Origin: Bacteroidales bacterium | GTDB taxonomy: Bacteria; Bacteroidota; Bacteroidia; Bacteroidales; UBA932 | Direction of reading: 5' to 3' | Assembly (NCBI GenBank): GCA_017504965.1 | Contig: JAFVQD010000003.1 | Location: 1 to 64,000 of the forward strand | Length of the DNA stretch: 64,000 nt | Shown: positions 25,953 to 35,251 of the stretch, in pieces | How positions within the stretch are numbered: the first letter of the stretch is position 1 | Layout: each line of letters starts with the position of its first letter | Program-made: the position numbers and the translations under genes | The notes under the pieces: model-generated | What the model was told of the DNA's origin: nothing | The model's input: only the letters and a program-made list of their open reading frames with translations | Databases searched by the model: none

Positions 25953-28067
25953 TTATCTCACGATCTCCATCTCATCGAGCAGATAGCCTGCACCGCCGAA
26001 TTTGTCGATGATGAAGAGGACATAGCGTGCATCGACATTGATACATCTCTGAAGGTCGGGTTCGAAGATGATATCACTACTCATAGATTCCCAGTTTCCG
26101 TCAAAGGCAAGGCCGATAAGTTCGCCGCGACCATTGAGTATTGGAGAGCCTGAGTTACCACCTGTGATGTCGTTGTTAGAGAGGAAGCAGACAGGCATTT
26201 TGCCGTTAGGGAGTGCGTATTGGCCGAAGTCCTGATTTTTCCAGAGCTCTTTTAGACGGGCCGGTACCTCGAATTCCCAGTTGGTAGGATCTTCTTTCTC
26301 CATAACACCGTCCAGGGTGGTGTAGTGAAGGTATTGTACAGCGTCACGTGGTGAGTAAGGGAGTACTGTTCCGTATGTCAGACGCATAGTGAAGTTTGCA
26401 TCTGGGTAGATCGCTTCACCTTTACGCATTTCAAGGGTACCTGCGATATACTCTTTCTTACCCTCTGCAAATTTTTCTGCATCTTTAGTGTAGGCCTGGA
26501 TAAGTTCTGGCTGAACTTTCTGGATAGAAGCCAGAAGTGCTACAGCGGGATCTGCTTTCAGGTCAGCTTCCCCTTTTACAGCCTCCATCACTTTCTCTTT
26601 GCATACAAATACCGAATTGTCAAACATATGGTCCACGTATGCGTCCACATCGCCGCCGAATTCAGATTCGATAACTTTCACGAAATCTGCCCTCTTCTCT
26701 GCACATACCTCTTCAAGGTAGACTTTGATCATAGCCTTCGCCACTTTTCTGTCGGTAGATACAGAGTAGTCTTTATAGAATGCATCGAGAACACCTTCAA
26801 GTCTTGATTGGTCACCGGAGGCGAGGACTCTCAATACTCTGGATGCTACAGATGTAAGCTCTATTCTACCCACCGATTCTGATGTGCGGAGCAGAAGTGC
26901 GTATGCATCAGCGCGATCAGCCACTGCTTCATTTATTTTCTGAAGTGCCTGGCCATATTTCTCTATCCTCTTAGGGTTCTGATTTACCCACTCTGTAAAT
27001 TTGGCCTCTTCCTCAGCGCGACGCTCCTCCACATCAAGTTTTGCAAAGGTCTCGTTCATACCGATCCATTTTTTCCAACCGTTAGATGAACCGGAATATT
27101 TGCTTGCATATTGGATCATGATTTTGGGGTCAGCTTCCATATCTGCCATCAGTACCTCCTGACGGATGCCGCGTAGTTTGATGGCGATAGCATTTGAGAG
27201 GTCTCTCTGCTCCACAAGCTCTGATCTGGTCATAAAGCGGTTAGTGCGGCCAGGGTATCCCATAATGATAGTAGGGTCCCCCTCCTCTACACCTTTAAGA
27301 GAGACTTTAAGGAAGTTCTTAGGGGTGTATGGGACATTTTCCGGAGAGTATGGTGCAGGGTTATTGTCCTTGTCGGCGTATACTCTGAATACAGAGAAGT
27401 CACCGGTGTGGCGTGGCCACATCCAGTTATCGGTGTCGGCTCCGAATTTGCCGATAGATGAAGGTGGAGCCCCTACGAAACGTACATCCCTGTATGTCTT
27501 GTAGACGATCAGGTAGTAGGTATTTCCGCCATAGAATGACTGTACGTGTGCTGTGATGAATTTGTTGTCGCCTACAGCTTTTTTCTGGAGTTTCTCAGAG
27601 ACAGCAGCGAACAATGAGTCTTTCTCAGCTGTGGTTTTCCCTTTCTTCAGAGCTTTCTCGATATCTTTGGTCACATCGGTGAAGCTCTCCAGGAATGTCA
27701 CGGTAAGCCCTTCGGCTGGCAGCTCCTCCTCCAGACTCATAGCCCAGAAGCCATCTTTAAGGTAGTTGTGCTCTACAGAGCTGAGTTTCTGGATGCTCCC
27801 ATATCCGCAGTGGTGGTTTGTGAACAGGAGTCCGTTTTTGGATACGATCTCTCCGGTACATCCGCCACCGAACTGTACTATAGCGTCTTTAAGTGACGAG
27901 TGATTGATCGAGTAGATATCTTCAGGGGTCAAGGTAAATCCCATCTCCGCCATTTTCTTGCCGTTCATCTTTTCGAGAAGGGGCAGCAGCCACATACCCT
28001 CATCACCCTTCGCCGGGAACAGAGAAAGGATGAACATCGCGATCACCAATAAATTGATTTTTTTCAT
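25953..28067 (-). CDS. S46-family dipeptidyl peptidase, DPP7-like
   Basis: The 704-residue exported serine peptidase releases dipeptides from peptide N-termini in the periplasm, feeding amino-acid catabolism. The signal peptide is residues 1-20. The mature start GDEGMWLL and the catalytic TNHHCGYG (His near 85) and GGNSGSPILNG (Ser639) blocks are intact. The residue 18 positions after the catalytic Ser is Gly (FDGNWE), as in DPP7, which prefers hydrophobic P1 residues; DPP11 has Arg there and prefers acidic ones. Specificity is thus inferred from one known determinant. The gene is divergent from glycerate kinase and ends 14 bases before mrp. Confidence 0.93.
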   Translation of the reverse strand: MKKINLLVIAMFILSLFPAKGDEGMWLLPLLEKMNGKKMAEMGFTLTPEDIYSINHSSLKDAIVQFGGGCTGEIVSKNGLLFTNHHCGYGSIQKLSSVEHNYLKDGFWAMSLEEELPAEGLTVTFLESFTDVTKDIEKALKKGKTTAEKDSLFAAVSEKLQKKAVGDNKFITAHVQSFYGGNTYYLIVYKTYRDVRFVGAPPSSIGKFGADTDNWMWPRHTGDFSVFRVYADKDNNPAPYSPENVPYTPKNFLKVSLKGVEEGDPTIIMGYPGRTNRFMTRSELVEQRDLSNAIAIKLRGIRQEVLMADMEADPKIMIQYASKYSGSSNGWKKWIGMNETFAKLDVEERRAEEEAKFTEWVNQNPKRIEKYGQALQKINEAVADRADAYALLLRTSESVGRIELTSVASRVLRVLASGDQSRLEGVLDAFYKDYSVSTDRKVAKAMIKVYLEEVCAEKRADFVKVIESEFGGDVDAYVDHMFDNSVFVCKEKVMEAVKGEADLKADPAVALLASIQKVQPELIQAYTKDAEKFAEGKKEYIAGTLEMRKGEAIYPDANFTMRLTYGTVLPYSPRDAVQYLHYTTLDGVMEKEDPTNWEFEVPARLKELWKNQDFGQYALPNGKMPVCFLSNNDITGGNSGSPILNGRGELIGLAFDGNWESMSSDIIFEPDLQRCINVDARYVLFIIDKFGGAGYLLDEMEIVR

Positions 28068-28108
28068 ACTATAATTATTTAAGATTAAATTTGTTTTCCT
28101 TTAAGAGA

Positions 28109-28116
28109 CAAAGATA
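28109..28116 (-). promoter_or_regulatory. -7 promoter box upstream of the S46 peptidase
   Basis: On the minus strand TATCTTTG matches the consensus, 42 bases before the peptidase ATG. A TTG about 21 bases further upstream falls inside the first codons of the divergent glycerate kinase gene, so the two promoters overlap. Confidence 0.5.
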
Positions 28117-28121
28117 ATAAA

Positions 28122-29246
28122 ATGGGAGAAATTGCACCAAATCCAAATGGAAGATACCGCCGTGTAGTAGTGGCTGTAGACAAGTTTAAGGGGACCCTTA
28201 CAGCACCCCAGGCTGCTGCTGCCATAGAGGAGGGTGTTCGCAGAGCCCTCCCCGATGCTGACATCAGACTTTTCCCTATGGCAGATGGTGGAGATGGGAG
28301 TCTGGAGGTGGTAGAGTCTGCTGTAGGTGGAGAGAGGGTCCTGGTGCCGGCCACAGATCCCCTTGGGAGGAGGGTGGATGTGCCGATTCTGGTCCTGGGG
28401 CAGACTGCATTTGTCGAGATGGCCAAGGTCTCAGGGCTCAATCTCATCCCTGTGCATCAGAGAGATATCCTCCGCTCTTCGACCTATGGGCTGGGTGAGG
28501 TTATCCGCTTCGCCATAGAGTCGGTGAGGGCGAAGAAGGTGGTGGTGGCCATAGGTGGCAGCGCTACGAATGACGGCGGCATCGGTATGTTGGAGGCTCT
28601 CGGGTTCAAGTATGACCCTTCGGGCAATATCTTCGATGATTCAGCTGTTCCCCGGGTGACCCCCCACCTGTGGGAGACAGAGATAGAGGTGGCCTGTGAT
28701 GTGGAGAATCCCCTTCTCGGACCAAATGGCGCTACCGCAATATACGGGCCCCAGAAAGGGGCTACAGCCCAGACTATACCGGTGCTTGAGGAGAGGCTCT
28801 CCCGCTGGGCTGAGGCTGTTTCCCTCTGGCGTGGTCTCCCGGCAGATGAGCTGGCGCAATATCCGGGTGCAGGGGCTGCCGGCGGAGTGGGGTTTGCATT
28901 GCACGGAGTGCTCCGTGCCAATATGCTTCAGGGGTGGAGGGTCTTCTCCGATATGATGAATTTGGAGCAGGAGATAGCAGATGCAGATCTGGTGTTTACA
29001 GGTGAGGGGAAGTTTGACAAGCAGTCGCTTGAGGGGAAATTGCCATTGGGTATTGCGCAGCTCTGTGCCCAATATAGAAAGCCTCTGTGGCTGCTGTGTG
29101 GGAGAAATGCCGTCCCTGAAAATATATATCGCAGCTACGGTATCTGCAGATTATGCCAAATCGTCTCCCTTTACCCTAAGAATCCAATGAAAAACGCTGC
29201 CGAGAAGTTGTCTGCAGCAGCGTTTGGTATTTTTACAAAGATTTAA
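28122..29246 (+). CDS. glycerate kinase (GK family, PF02595 type)
   Basis: The 374-residue enzyme phosphorylates glycerate. Family blocks are visible: VAVDKFKGTLTAPQAAAAIEEG near the start, FPMADGGDGSLE, VEMAKVSGL, SSTYGLGEVI, AIGGSATNDGGIGMLEALGF and the C-terminal TGEGKFDKQSLEGK. The Asp and Lys residues of these blocks form the active site. It is alone and divergent from the peptidase gene. Its 3' end overlaps the converging PiT transporter gene by 14 bases. Whether it makes 2- or 3-phosphoglycerate is not evident. Confidence 0.94.
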   Translation: MGEIAPNPNGRYRRVVVAVDKFKGTLTAPQAAAAIEEGVRRALPDADIRLFPMADGGDGSLEVVESAVGGERVLVPATDPLGRRVDVPILVLGQTAFVEMAKVSGLNLIPVHQRDILRSSTYGLGEVIRFAIESVRAKKVVVAIGGSATNDGGIGMLEALGFKYDPSGNIFDDSAVPRVTPHLWETEIEVACDVENPLLGPNGATAIYGPQKGATAQTIPVLEERLSRWAEAVSLWRGLPADELAQYPGAGAAGGVGFALHGVLRANMLQGWRVFSDMMNLEQEIADADLVFTGEGKFDKQSLEGKLPLGIAQLCAQYRKPLWLLCGRNAVPENIYRSYGICRLCQIVSLYPKNPMKNAAEKLSAAAFGIFTKI

Positions 29247-31488
29247 GCTTGTCGACCGCTCTGGCCAGGTGCTTGAGGGTGTCGGCCATCTGCCAGGTCT
29301 CCTGAAGGATGCTCTGGTAGATGATGTAGATGTTCAGGTTCGATGAGTCCTGTTCACTCCTCATTCTGTTTATGTGTCTCTCCATAGCTGCAGATACCTC
29401 TTTCTTGTATGCCGATATCTCCTTAAGGTGTGCAGAGAGATCTACAGATGTCTTGACCAGATTCATCTCTTTTTCGATAAGGTCTGTGAGTTTGGCAGCC
29501 AATGGTCTGATCTCCTCTATACAGTCCTGGGGAAGAGGATTGAAGTTATTGTCGATGTGGTCTTTACAAGGCTCCAATACACGGCGCAAACTGTAGATAA
29601 GCTGAGAAGTGTTGTTAGTGGCGATGTGGAACCAGGTCCCGGCCTGAACAGCTACCACTGTATCCACTTTCTTGAGACCTGTGATCTCCTTGCGGCGTTT
29701 GGTCTTGAAGAACTCTTTCTCGTTTCTGATAGTGCGGTAGAGCTTGGTGAGTGTGCGGCGGTCCTCATTGATGAAGCCCTCCAGGAAGTCAGTATATGCC
29801 CCCTCTACAAACTCAAGCTCAGTGAAGATGTTACCTTCGACGTGCCCTTTAAGGAGTGCCCAAGCCCTCTCTTTATCGTCGGTGGTGACGATTTCAGAGA
29901 ATATCTTGTCATCTTTCTTCTCCTCTTTTGCTTTTTTGTTGTATCGTCTGTTGCTGTTGATCAGAATCAAGATAGCCACGATACTCAGGACCACCATAGC
30001 GAAGATGCCTCCCCAGTGCATAAGGAGTGCCACTACGAAGCAGATGATAAATGCTGCACCTGCAGTGATGAACCATCCGCCTATAACCGATACTACACCG
30101 GTAACTCTGTATACGGCACTCTCCCTGTTCCAGGCACGGTCTGCAAGTGAGGTACCCATAGCGACCATAAAGGTGACGAATGTGGTAGATAGAGGGAGCT
30201 TGAGGGATGTTCCCAGTGCCACAAGCAGTGCTGCCACTACCAGGTTGATAGCTGCTCTGAGCTGATCGAATGCGGCCCCTTTCTCCATTATCATCTCGTC
30301 TTTGTTGAAGCGTTTGTCGATCCAGAGGGCTACAGGCTCCGGGGTTATTTTGATGAACCAGTTGGCGATGGAGTTGAATGTGAGGACAAGTCTTCTGGCT
30401 ACCCTCGATGTGCCGAACATCTCGTCACCGTCATCCTGTTTGGAGAGGTTGATAGAGGTGTTGATCACATTGCGGGCTTTCTTCGAGGTGACAAGTGCGA
30501 ATACCATTATGGCTCCGGCTGCAAGGAGGAATACGATAGGGGTATTGGCAGGCTCGTTGAGGCTTTCAAGTGTGAATGCATCCATACCTACAGCCTGACC
30601 ATTGGCCATATAGTCCTGATATGTGGCCAAACTTGTGAGTGGGATACCGATGAAGTTCACAAGGTCGTTTCCTGCAAATGCCATCGCAAGTGCGAATGTT
30701 CCCATCAGTACGATCACTTTCAGGATATTCACTTTGCACCAGTGCAGAACCTGCATCAGAAGGGCTGATCCTACAAACACATAGGCAAGCAGTTCTGAGG
30801 TGTGTTCAGAGATCCACGCCTTATTCTCAGGCGTCATAAAAGAGCTGTCTTTCAAGCCTTTGAAGAGCATAAAGTATATGATCGCAGTGGTGGCGATACC
30901 GCCGAAAAGACCGGCGAACCACTTGAGGTTCTTCTTATAGTTGAATGTGAAAAGTACACGTGTAAGCCACTGGATGAGCATACCGAAGAAGAATGCTATG
31001 GCGATGGAGAGGAATATACCCAGTACTACAGTGAATACTTTGTCGGTATTGATCATCTGTGCGAAGGTGAGTTCCCCTTCTGTGGCGATACTCTTGAGCA
31101 TAGCCAGAGCCACTGTACCACCCAAAAGCTCAAATACGAGGGATACTGTGGTAGAGGTGGGCATACCCAGAGAGTTGAATGTGTCGAGCAGGATCACATC
31201 TGTCACCATAACGGCCATCAGGATACACATAATCTCCACAAATGTAAAGTACTGCGGCTGGAAGATGCCGTGACGGGCCACGTCCATCATACCATTGGAA
31301 GTGGCAGCTCCGAAGAAGACACCTATGGCAGCGAGCAGCAGAATTACTTTGAAAGATGCGGTTTTAGCACCTACAGCGGAGTTGAGGAAATTGACAGCGT
31401 CGTTGCTTACACCTATGATAAGGTCAAAGATTGCTAGGCAAAAAATGAAGATAAGAATGCCTAAATAAACGTATTCCATTGTCGTCAA
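29233..31488 (-). CDS. PiT-family inorganic phosphate transporter with PhoU-like C-terminus
   Basis: The 751-residue inner-membrane protein has the two PiT signature repeats: GVSNDAVNFLNSAVGAK near residue 26 and AGNDLVNFIGIPL near residue 270, each with the transport-critical Asn-Asp. About 10-12 hydrophobic segments run to residue 520. The remaining 230 residues are helical and charged (FVEGAYTDFLEGFINEDRRTL and later), like the PhoU/DUF47 proteins that are usually encoded separately beside PiT genes. The fusion suggests built-in regulation of phosphate import, which is inferred. It has a good promoter at 31507-31536. Confidence 0.93.
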   Translation of the reverse strand: MTTMEYVYLGILIFIFCLAIFDLIIGVSNDAVNFLNSAVGAKTASFKVILLLAAIGVFFGAATSNGMMDVARHGIFQPQYFTFVEIMCILMAVMVTDVILLDTFNSLGMPTSTTVSLVFELLGGTVALAMLKSIATEGELTFAQMINTDKVFTVVLGIFLSIAIAFFFGMLIQWLTRVLFTFNYKKNLKWFAGLFGGIATTAIIYFMLFKGLKDSSFMTPENKAWISEHTSELLAYVFVGSALLMQVLHWCKVNILKVIVLMGTFALAMAFAGNDLVNFIGIPLTSLATYQDYMANGQAVGMDAFTLESLNEPANTPIVFLLAAGAIMVFALVTSKKARNVINTSINLSKQDDGDEMFGTSRVARRLVLTFNSIANWFIKITPEPVALWIDKRFNKDEMIMEKGAAFDQLRAAINLVVAALLVALGTSLKLPLSTTFVTFMVAMGTSLADRAWNRESAVYRVTGVVSVIGGWFITAGAAFIICFVVALLMHWGGIFAMVVLSIVAILILINSNRRYNKKAKEEKKDDKIFSEIVTTDDKERAWALLKGHVEGNIFTELEFVEGAYTDFLEGFINEDRRTLTKLYRTIRNEKEFFKTKRRKEITGLKKVDTVVAVQAGTWFHIATNNTSQLIYSLRRVLEPCKDHIDNNFNPLPQDCIEEIRPLAAKLTDLIEKEMNLVKTSVDLSAHLKEISAYKKEVSAAMERHINRMRSEQDSSNLNIYIIYQSILQETWQMADTLKHLARAVDKLKSL

Positions 31489-31506
31489 AAAAAATTTTTC
31501 CTACTA

Positions 31507-31536
31507 CAAAAGTAGATAAAATTTTGGTAGCTCCAA
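31507..31536 (-). promoter_or_regulatory. promoter of the PiT transporter gene
   Basis: On the minus strand TTG, a 19-base spacer and TACTTTTG match the Bacteroidota -33/-7 promoter exactly. The -7 box ends 18 bases before the ATG. Confidence 0.7.
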
Positions 31537-31591
31537 TTTTTTGGCACCCTATTTGTCCCTGTTGTTTTGTAACGATTAAATAAAGACAGAT

Positions 31592-32293
31592 ATGAAAAAA
31601 TTTTTGATGATTGCAGTCTCCTCGTTAATGATTTTCGGGGCTGCAGCCTATTCTGTTAAGGGACAGGATTTTATCACTATGAATTATATAGAGGTGTCGG
31701 GCAAGGCCAATATGGAAGTGGCACCCGATAGGATCCATATGACTATCACCATAAATGAAAAGGACTACAAGAACACCACCCTCTCTTCTGTGGAGGGGAG
31801 GATGATAAACCAGCTCCAGAGTATGGGAATTGATACCAAAAAGAACCTGGTGGTGAAGGATATGACCAGCAATTTCAAACACTACTTCCTCGCCAAGAGC
31901 GATGTGAAGATGTCCAAGCAGTACCAGCTGACTGTCCACTCTGCCAAACAGGCCGGAGAGGTTATCATTGCCCTTGGGCAGATCGGTGTCTCGCAGATCA
32001 ATATCGATAAGGTAGAGTGCTCGAAACTCGAGCAGTATAAGGATGAGGTGAGGGTGAAGGCTGTGAAAAATGCCAAAGCCCGCGCGGAACTTCTGGCAGA
32101 GGCGATAGGGCACTCGGTGGGAAAAGCACTGCATATCTCTGAAAATGAGCACAATTTCAGAACTTATGGTGCCCCTGATATGATGATGGTTAAAGGCAAT
32201 GTGGCTGAAACTGAGATTTTCAGGGTTCCGGAGATCGAGTTTGAGAAGATCAAGATCGAAACTACCGTCCACGTGAAATTCCAGCTCAAATAG
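31592..32293 (+). CDS. exported SIMPL-domain (DUF541) protein
   Basis: The 233-residue product has a signal peptide (residues 1-24, SVKGQ end) and a SIMPL domain: ITMNYIEVSGKANMEVAPDRIHMTITI at the start, then the conserved KAVKNAKARAELLAEAIG near residue 155 and a final TTVHVKFQLK strand. Family members are periplasmic or outer-membrane proteins with no firm enzymatic role; some are linked to stress tolerance. It is divergent from the PiT gene and converges on rnhB with a 2-base gap, and no terminator was seen between them. Confidence 0.88.
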   Translation: MKKFLMIAVSSLMIFGAAAYSVKGQDFITMNYIEVSGKANMEVAPDRIHMTITINEKDYKNTTLSSVEGRMINQLQSMGIDTKKNLVVKDMTSNFKHYFLAKSDVKMSKQYQLTVHSAKQAGEVIIALGQIGVSQINIDKVECSKLEQYKDEVRVKAVKNAKARAELLAEAIGHSVGKALHISENEHNFRTYGAPDMMMVKGNVAETEIFRVPEIEFEKIKIETTVHVKFQLK

Positions 32294-32295
32294 GG

Positions 32296-32934
32296 TCAGA
32301 ATTCCAGCTCCAGCGACAGGTCGCTGTTGTGACAATGGAAACTTTTACGGTGCAGAGGGGTCTCTCCATAGCGGATGATGGCCTCTCTGTGTTGTTTTGT
32401 GGGGTACCCGAAATTCTTTTCCCACCCGTACTGCGGGTATTGTTTGGCAGCCTCTATCATAAATTCGTCCCGATAGGTCTTGGCGAGGATTGAGGCTGCT
32501 GCGATCGAGGCATATTTCGCGTCACCCTTGACGATGCATTTGTGTGGGATTATCCTCCAGTCTGAGGCGGCAGGACCGCCGCTCCGGTCCACGTAAGGGG
32601 AGAATTTGTTCCCATCCACTATGATAAACTCCGGTCTGACGGTGAGTTTGTCCAGGGAGCGCTGCATCCCCGCTATTGAGGCCTTGAGAATGTTAATTTT
32701 GTCTATCTCCTGAGCATCCACTGCAGTTACAGCCCAGGCTATAGCCTCCCGCTCGATTATGGGGCGAAGCTCCATCCTCACCTTCTGTGAAAGTTTCTTC
32801 GAATCGTTCAGCAGAGGGTGATAAAAGTCCTTCGGGAGGATCACTGCAGCGGCGAATACCGGGCCTGCCAGAGGGCCGCGTCCCGCTTCGTCGCAGCCGG
32901 CTTCTATAAATTCTGAAAAAAAGGGCGATAACAT
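32296..32934 (-). CDS. rnhB: ribonuclease HII
   Basis: The 212-residue enzyme cleaves RNA in RNA-DNA hybrids and starts removal of single ribonucleotides from DNA. The metal-binding motif CDEAGRGPLAGPVFAAAV is near residue 14, GNKFSPY carries the second acidic region, and AKYASIAAASILAKTYRDEFM is the RNase HII hallmark. Length is normal. A TAATTTTG box ends 5 bases before its ATG, so its mRNA may be leaderless. It lies back-to-back with fusA2. Confidence 0.97.
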   Translation of the reverse strand: MLSPFFSEFIEAGCDEAGRGPLAGPVFAAAVILPKDFYHPLLNDSKKLSQKVRMELRPIIEREAIAWAVTAVDAQEIDKINILKASIAGMQRSLDKLTVRPEFIIVDGNKFSPYVDRSGGPAASDWRIIPHKCIVKGDAKYASIAAASILAKTYRDEFMIEAAKQYPQYGWEKNFGYPTKQHREAIIRYGETPLHRKSFHCHNSDLSLELEF

Positions 32935-32939
32935 GGTTG

Positions 32940-32947
32940 CAAAATTA
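32940..32947 (-). promoter_or_regulatory. -7 box directly before rnhB, possible leaderless start
   Basis: On the minus strand TAATTTTG is followed by CAACC and then the rnhB ATG at 32934. The next base upstream belongs to the -33 element of the divergent fusA2 promoter, so the two promoters share DNA. Confidence 0.45.
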
Positions 32948-32978
32948 TTGCTTTTCTAACTTATTGTATTTAATTTTG
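32948..32978 (+). promoter_or_regulatory. promoter of fusA2
   Basis: TTG at 32948-32950, a 20-base spacer and TAATTTTG at 32971-32978 match the Bacteroidota promoter. The predicted leader of about 50 bases is longer than most in this window, leaving room for post-transcriptional control. Confidence 0.65.
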
Positions 32979-33033
32979 TAGGCTACTTAGCAGAAAAAAC
33001 GTAAATTTATTATAAATATTAAAACAAACAAAG

Positions 33034-35187
33034 ATGAAAACATACCAAACCGGCAACATTAGAAACGTTGTCCTATTGGGTAGCTCAAAATCCGGTAAAA
33101 CCACCTTGGCTGAGGCCATGATGTTTGAAGGTAAAGTTATCGACCGTAGAGGGACAATCGAAGCCAAAAACACTGTCAGTGACAATACTGAAGTAGAACA
33201 GATCTACCAACGCTCTATCTACTCGACTCCACTTTATACCGAGTTTATGGACAATAAACTCAATATTATCGATACTCCGGGTCAGGATGACTTCGTGGGT
33301 GGAGTGATCTCAGGTTTTAAAGTTGCCGATGCTGGTGTGATGATCGTAAATGCTACCCAGGGTGTAGAGGTGGGTACCGAGATCTTCGCAAGATATGCAG
33401 ACCAGTACAAAATGCCTCTTATTATCGGTGTTAACCAGCTCGATTCTGAGAAAGCAAGCTGGGAGACCACTATCGACTCATTGAAGCAGACCTTTGGAAA
33501 TAAAGTGGTTCCTGTGCAGTTCCCTGTAGCTGTTGGCCCCGGTTTCGATGGTTTTGTAGATGTTCTTAAACAGAAACTTTACAGATTCAAAGACGAAAAC
33601 GGTACCCGTGAGGATCTTGAGATCCCTGCAGAGTTCGCTGATCAGGCTGAGGAGTACAGACTCGCTTTGATGGAGGCTGCTGCCCAGAATGATGAGGAAC
33701 TGATGGAGAAATATTTTGAGACCAATGACCTTACTTTCCCTGAGATGATCAAAGGTTTGAACCTTGGTATCCTTTCAGGTAGCGTAATGCCTGTATTCTG
33801 TCTTTCAGCTAAAAAAGATATCGGTGTAAAACGTCTTATGGAGTTCGTTATCAATGCTACCCCATCTCCTGTAAAGGATGTGGAGGAGACCGTTGATGGG
33901 GTACAGGTTCCTTGTGACGCTTCTAAGGAGACTGCACTTTTCTTCTACAGAACTTCAGTAGAGCAGCACCTTGGTGAGGTATCTTACTTCAAGGTGATGT
34001 CAGGTAAACTTACCGAAGGTATGGACCTTGTTAACCCTGTTACCGGAGCTAAAGAGAGAATTACCCAGATCTACGCTGTAGCAGGTAAGAAGAAAGAGAA
34101 AGTATCTGAAATGGTAGCCGGTGATCTTGGATGTACAGTTAAACTTAAAACTGTAAAAACTAACCAGACCCTATGTGCACCATCTTTAGATTGGGCATTC
34201 AAAGCTATCGAGTTCCCTCAGTCTAAATTCCGCACAGCCATCAAGGCTAAAGATGAGAAAGATGAGGAGAAATTGGGTGAAGCACTCAACAAATACTCTG
34301 CTGAGGATCCTACTATCGAGGTACTTTACGCTAAAGAGCTCAAACAGACCATCATCAGCGGTCAGGGTGAGCACCATATCAATATATTGAAGTGGCACCT
34401 TAACAATGTCTACAAACTTGAAGTGGATCTTTTCGCTCCGAGAATTTCATACAGAGAGACTATCACTAAAGTGGCTACTGCCTCTTACCGTCACAAAAAA
34501 CAGTCGGGTGGTGCAGGTCAGTTCGGTGAAGTTCACCTTCTTATCGAGCCTTTCGTGGAGGGCGCTCCTCAGAACAATCGTTTCAAAATCGACGGTAAAG
34601 AGATGGTTCTTAACATCAAAGGTAAAGAAGAGTACACTATGGACTGGGGTGGTAAACTTGAATACTACAACTGTATCGTAGGTGGTGCTATCGATGCACG
34701 CTTTATGCCTGCTATCCTTAAAGGTATTATGGAGAAGATGGAAGAGGGTCCTCTTACAGGTTCTTACGCACGTGATATCAGAGTATATGTATACGATGGT
34801 AAGATGCACCCCGTAGACTCAAATGAAATCTCTTTCAAACTTGCTTCAAGAAATGCATTCAAAGAGGCATTCCGCAACGCAGGTCCTAAGATTATGGAGC
34901 CTATCTATAATGTAGAGATCCTCGTGCCAAGTGACTGTATGGGTGATGTGATGTCAGACCTTCAGAACCGTAGAGCTATGATCGAAGGTATGAGCAGTGT
35001 TAAAGGTTTCGAAGTTCTTAAAGCCAGAGTTCCACTTGCAGAGCTTTACAAATACTCGACTACCCTCAGCTCTCTTACTTCAGGTCGCGCTACCTTCACT
35101 ATGGAGTATGCAGAGTACTCACAGGTTCCTGCAGATGTTCAGGACAAGCTCCTCAAAGCTTACCAGGAAGAAGAGGGAGACGAATAA
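33034..35187 (+). CDS. fusA2: elongation factor G paralogue EF-G2, probably GTPase-impaired
   Basis: The 717-residue protein has the five-domain EF-G layout. The P-loop is GSSKSGKT (residues 16-23), G3 is DTPGQ (80-84) and G4 is NQLD (134-137) rather than NKxD. Canonical EF-G has DTPGH, and that His is catalytic; here it is Gln84. The switch I RGITI is also absent (RSIYST). Bacteroides has an EF-G2 reported to translocate without GTP hydrolysis and to matter in gut colonisation; this gene fits that class, which I infer from these substitutions. Domain IV and V blocks (GGAGQFGEVHLLIEP, GSYARDIRV) are intact. Codon use suggests high expression. Confidence 0.9.
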   Translation: MKTYQTGNIRNVVLLGSSKSGKTTLAEAMMFEGKVIDRRGTIEAKNTVSDNTEVEQIYQRSIYSTPLYTEFMDNKLNIIDTPGQDDFVGGVISGFKVADAGVMIVNATQGVEVGTEIFARYADQYKMPLIIGVNQLDSEKASWETTIDSLKQTFGNKVVPVQFPVAVGPGFDGFVDVLKQKLYRFKDENGTREDLEIPAEFADQAEEYRLALMEAAAQNDEELMEKYFETNDLTFPEMIKGLNLGILSGSVMPVFCLSAKKDIGVKRLMEFVINATPSPVKDVEETVDGVQVPCDASKETALFFYRTSVEQHLGEVSYFKVMSGKLTEGMDLVNPVTGAKERITQIYAVAGKKKEKVSEMVAGDLGCTVKLKTVKTNQTLCAPSLDWAFKAIEFPQSKFRTAIKAKDEKDEEKLGEALNKYSAEDPTIEVLYAKELKQTIISGQGEHHINILKWHLNNVYKLEVDLFAPRISYRETITKVATASYRHKKQSGGAGQFGEVHLLIEPFVEGAPQNNRFKIDGKEMVLNIKGKEEYTMDWGGKLEYYNCIVGGAIDARFMPAILKGIMEKMEEGPLTGSYARDIRVYVYDGKMHPVDSNEISFKLASRNAFKEAFRNAGPKIMEPIYNVEILVPSDCMGDVMSDLQNRRAMIEGMSSVKGFEVLKARVPLAELYKYSTTLSSLTSGRATFTMEYAEYSQVPADVQDKLLKAYQEEEGDE

Positions 35188-35211
35188 TTGTCGTCCGATA
35201 CTTGATAGAAG

Positions 35212-35245
35212 AAAAGGTGACCAAAACAATTGGTCACCTTTTTTA
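35212..35245. terminator. bidirectional intrinsic terminator between fusA2 and lepA
   Basis: A perfect 12-bp stem (AAAAGGTGACCA, 35212-35223, with 35231-35242) with a 7-base loop has T residues following on the plus side and A residues leading on the other, so it can end both fusA2 and the converging lepA transcript, whose stop is 7 bases away. Confidence 0.88.
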
Positions 35246-35251
35246 ATACTG

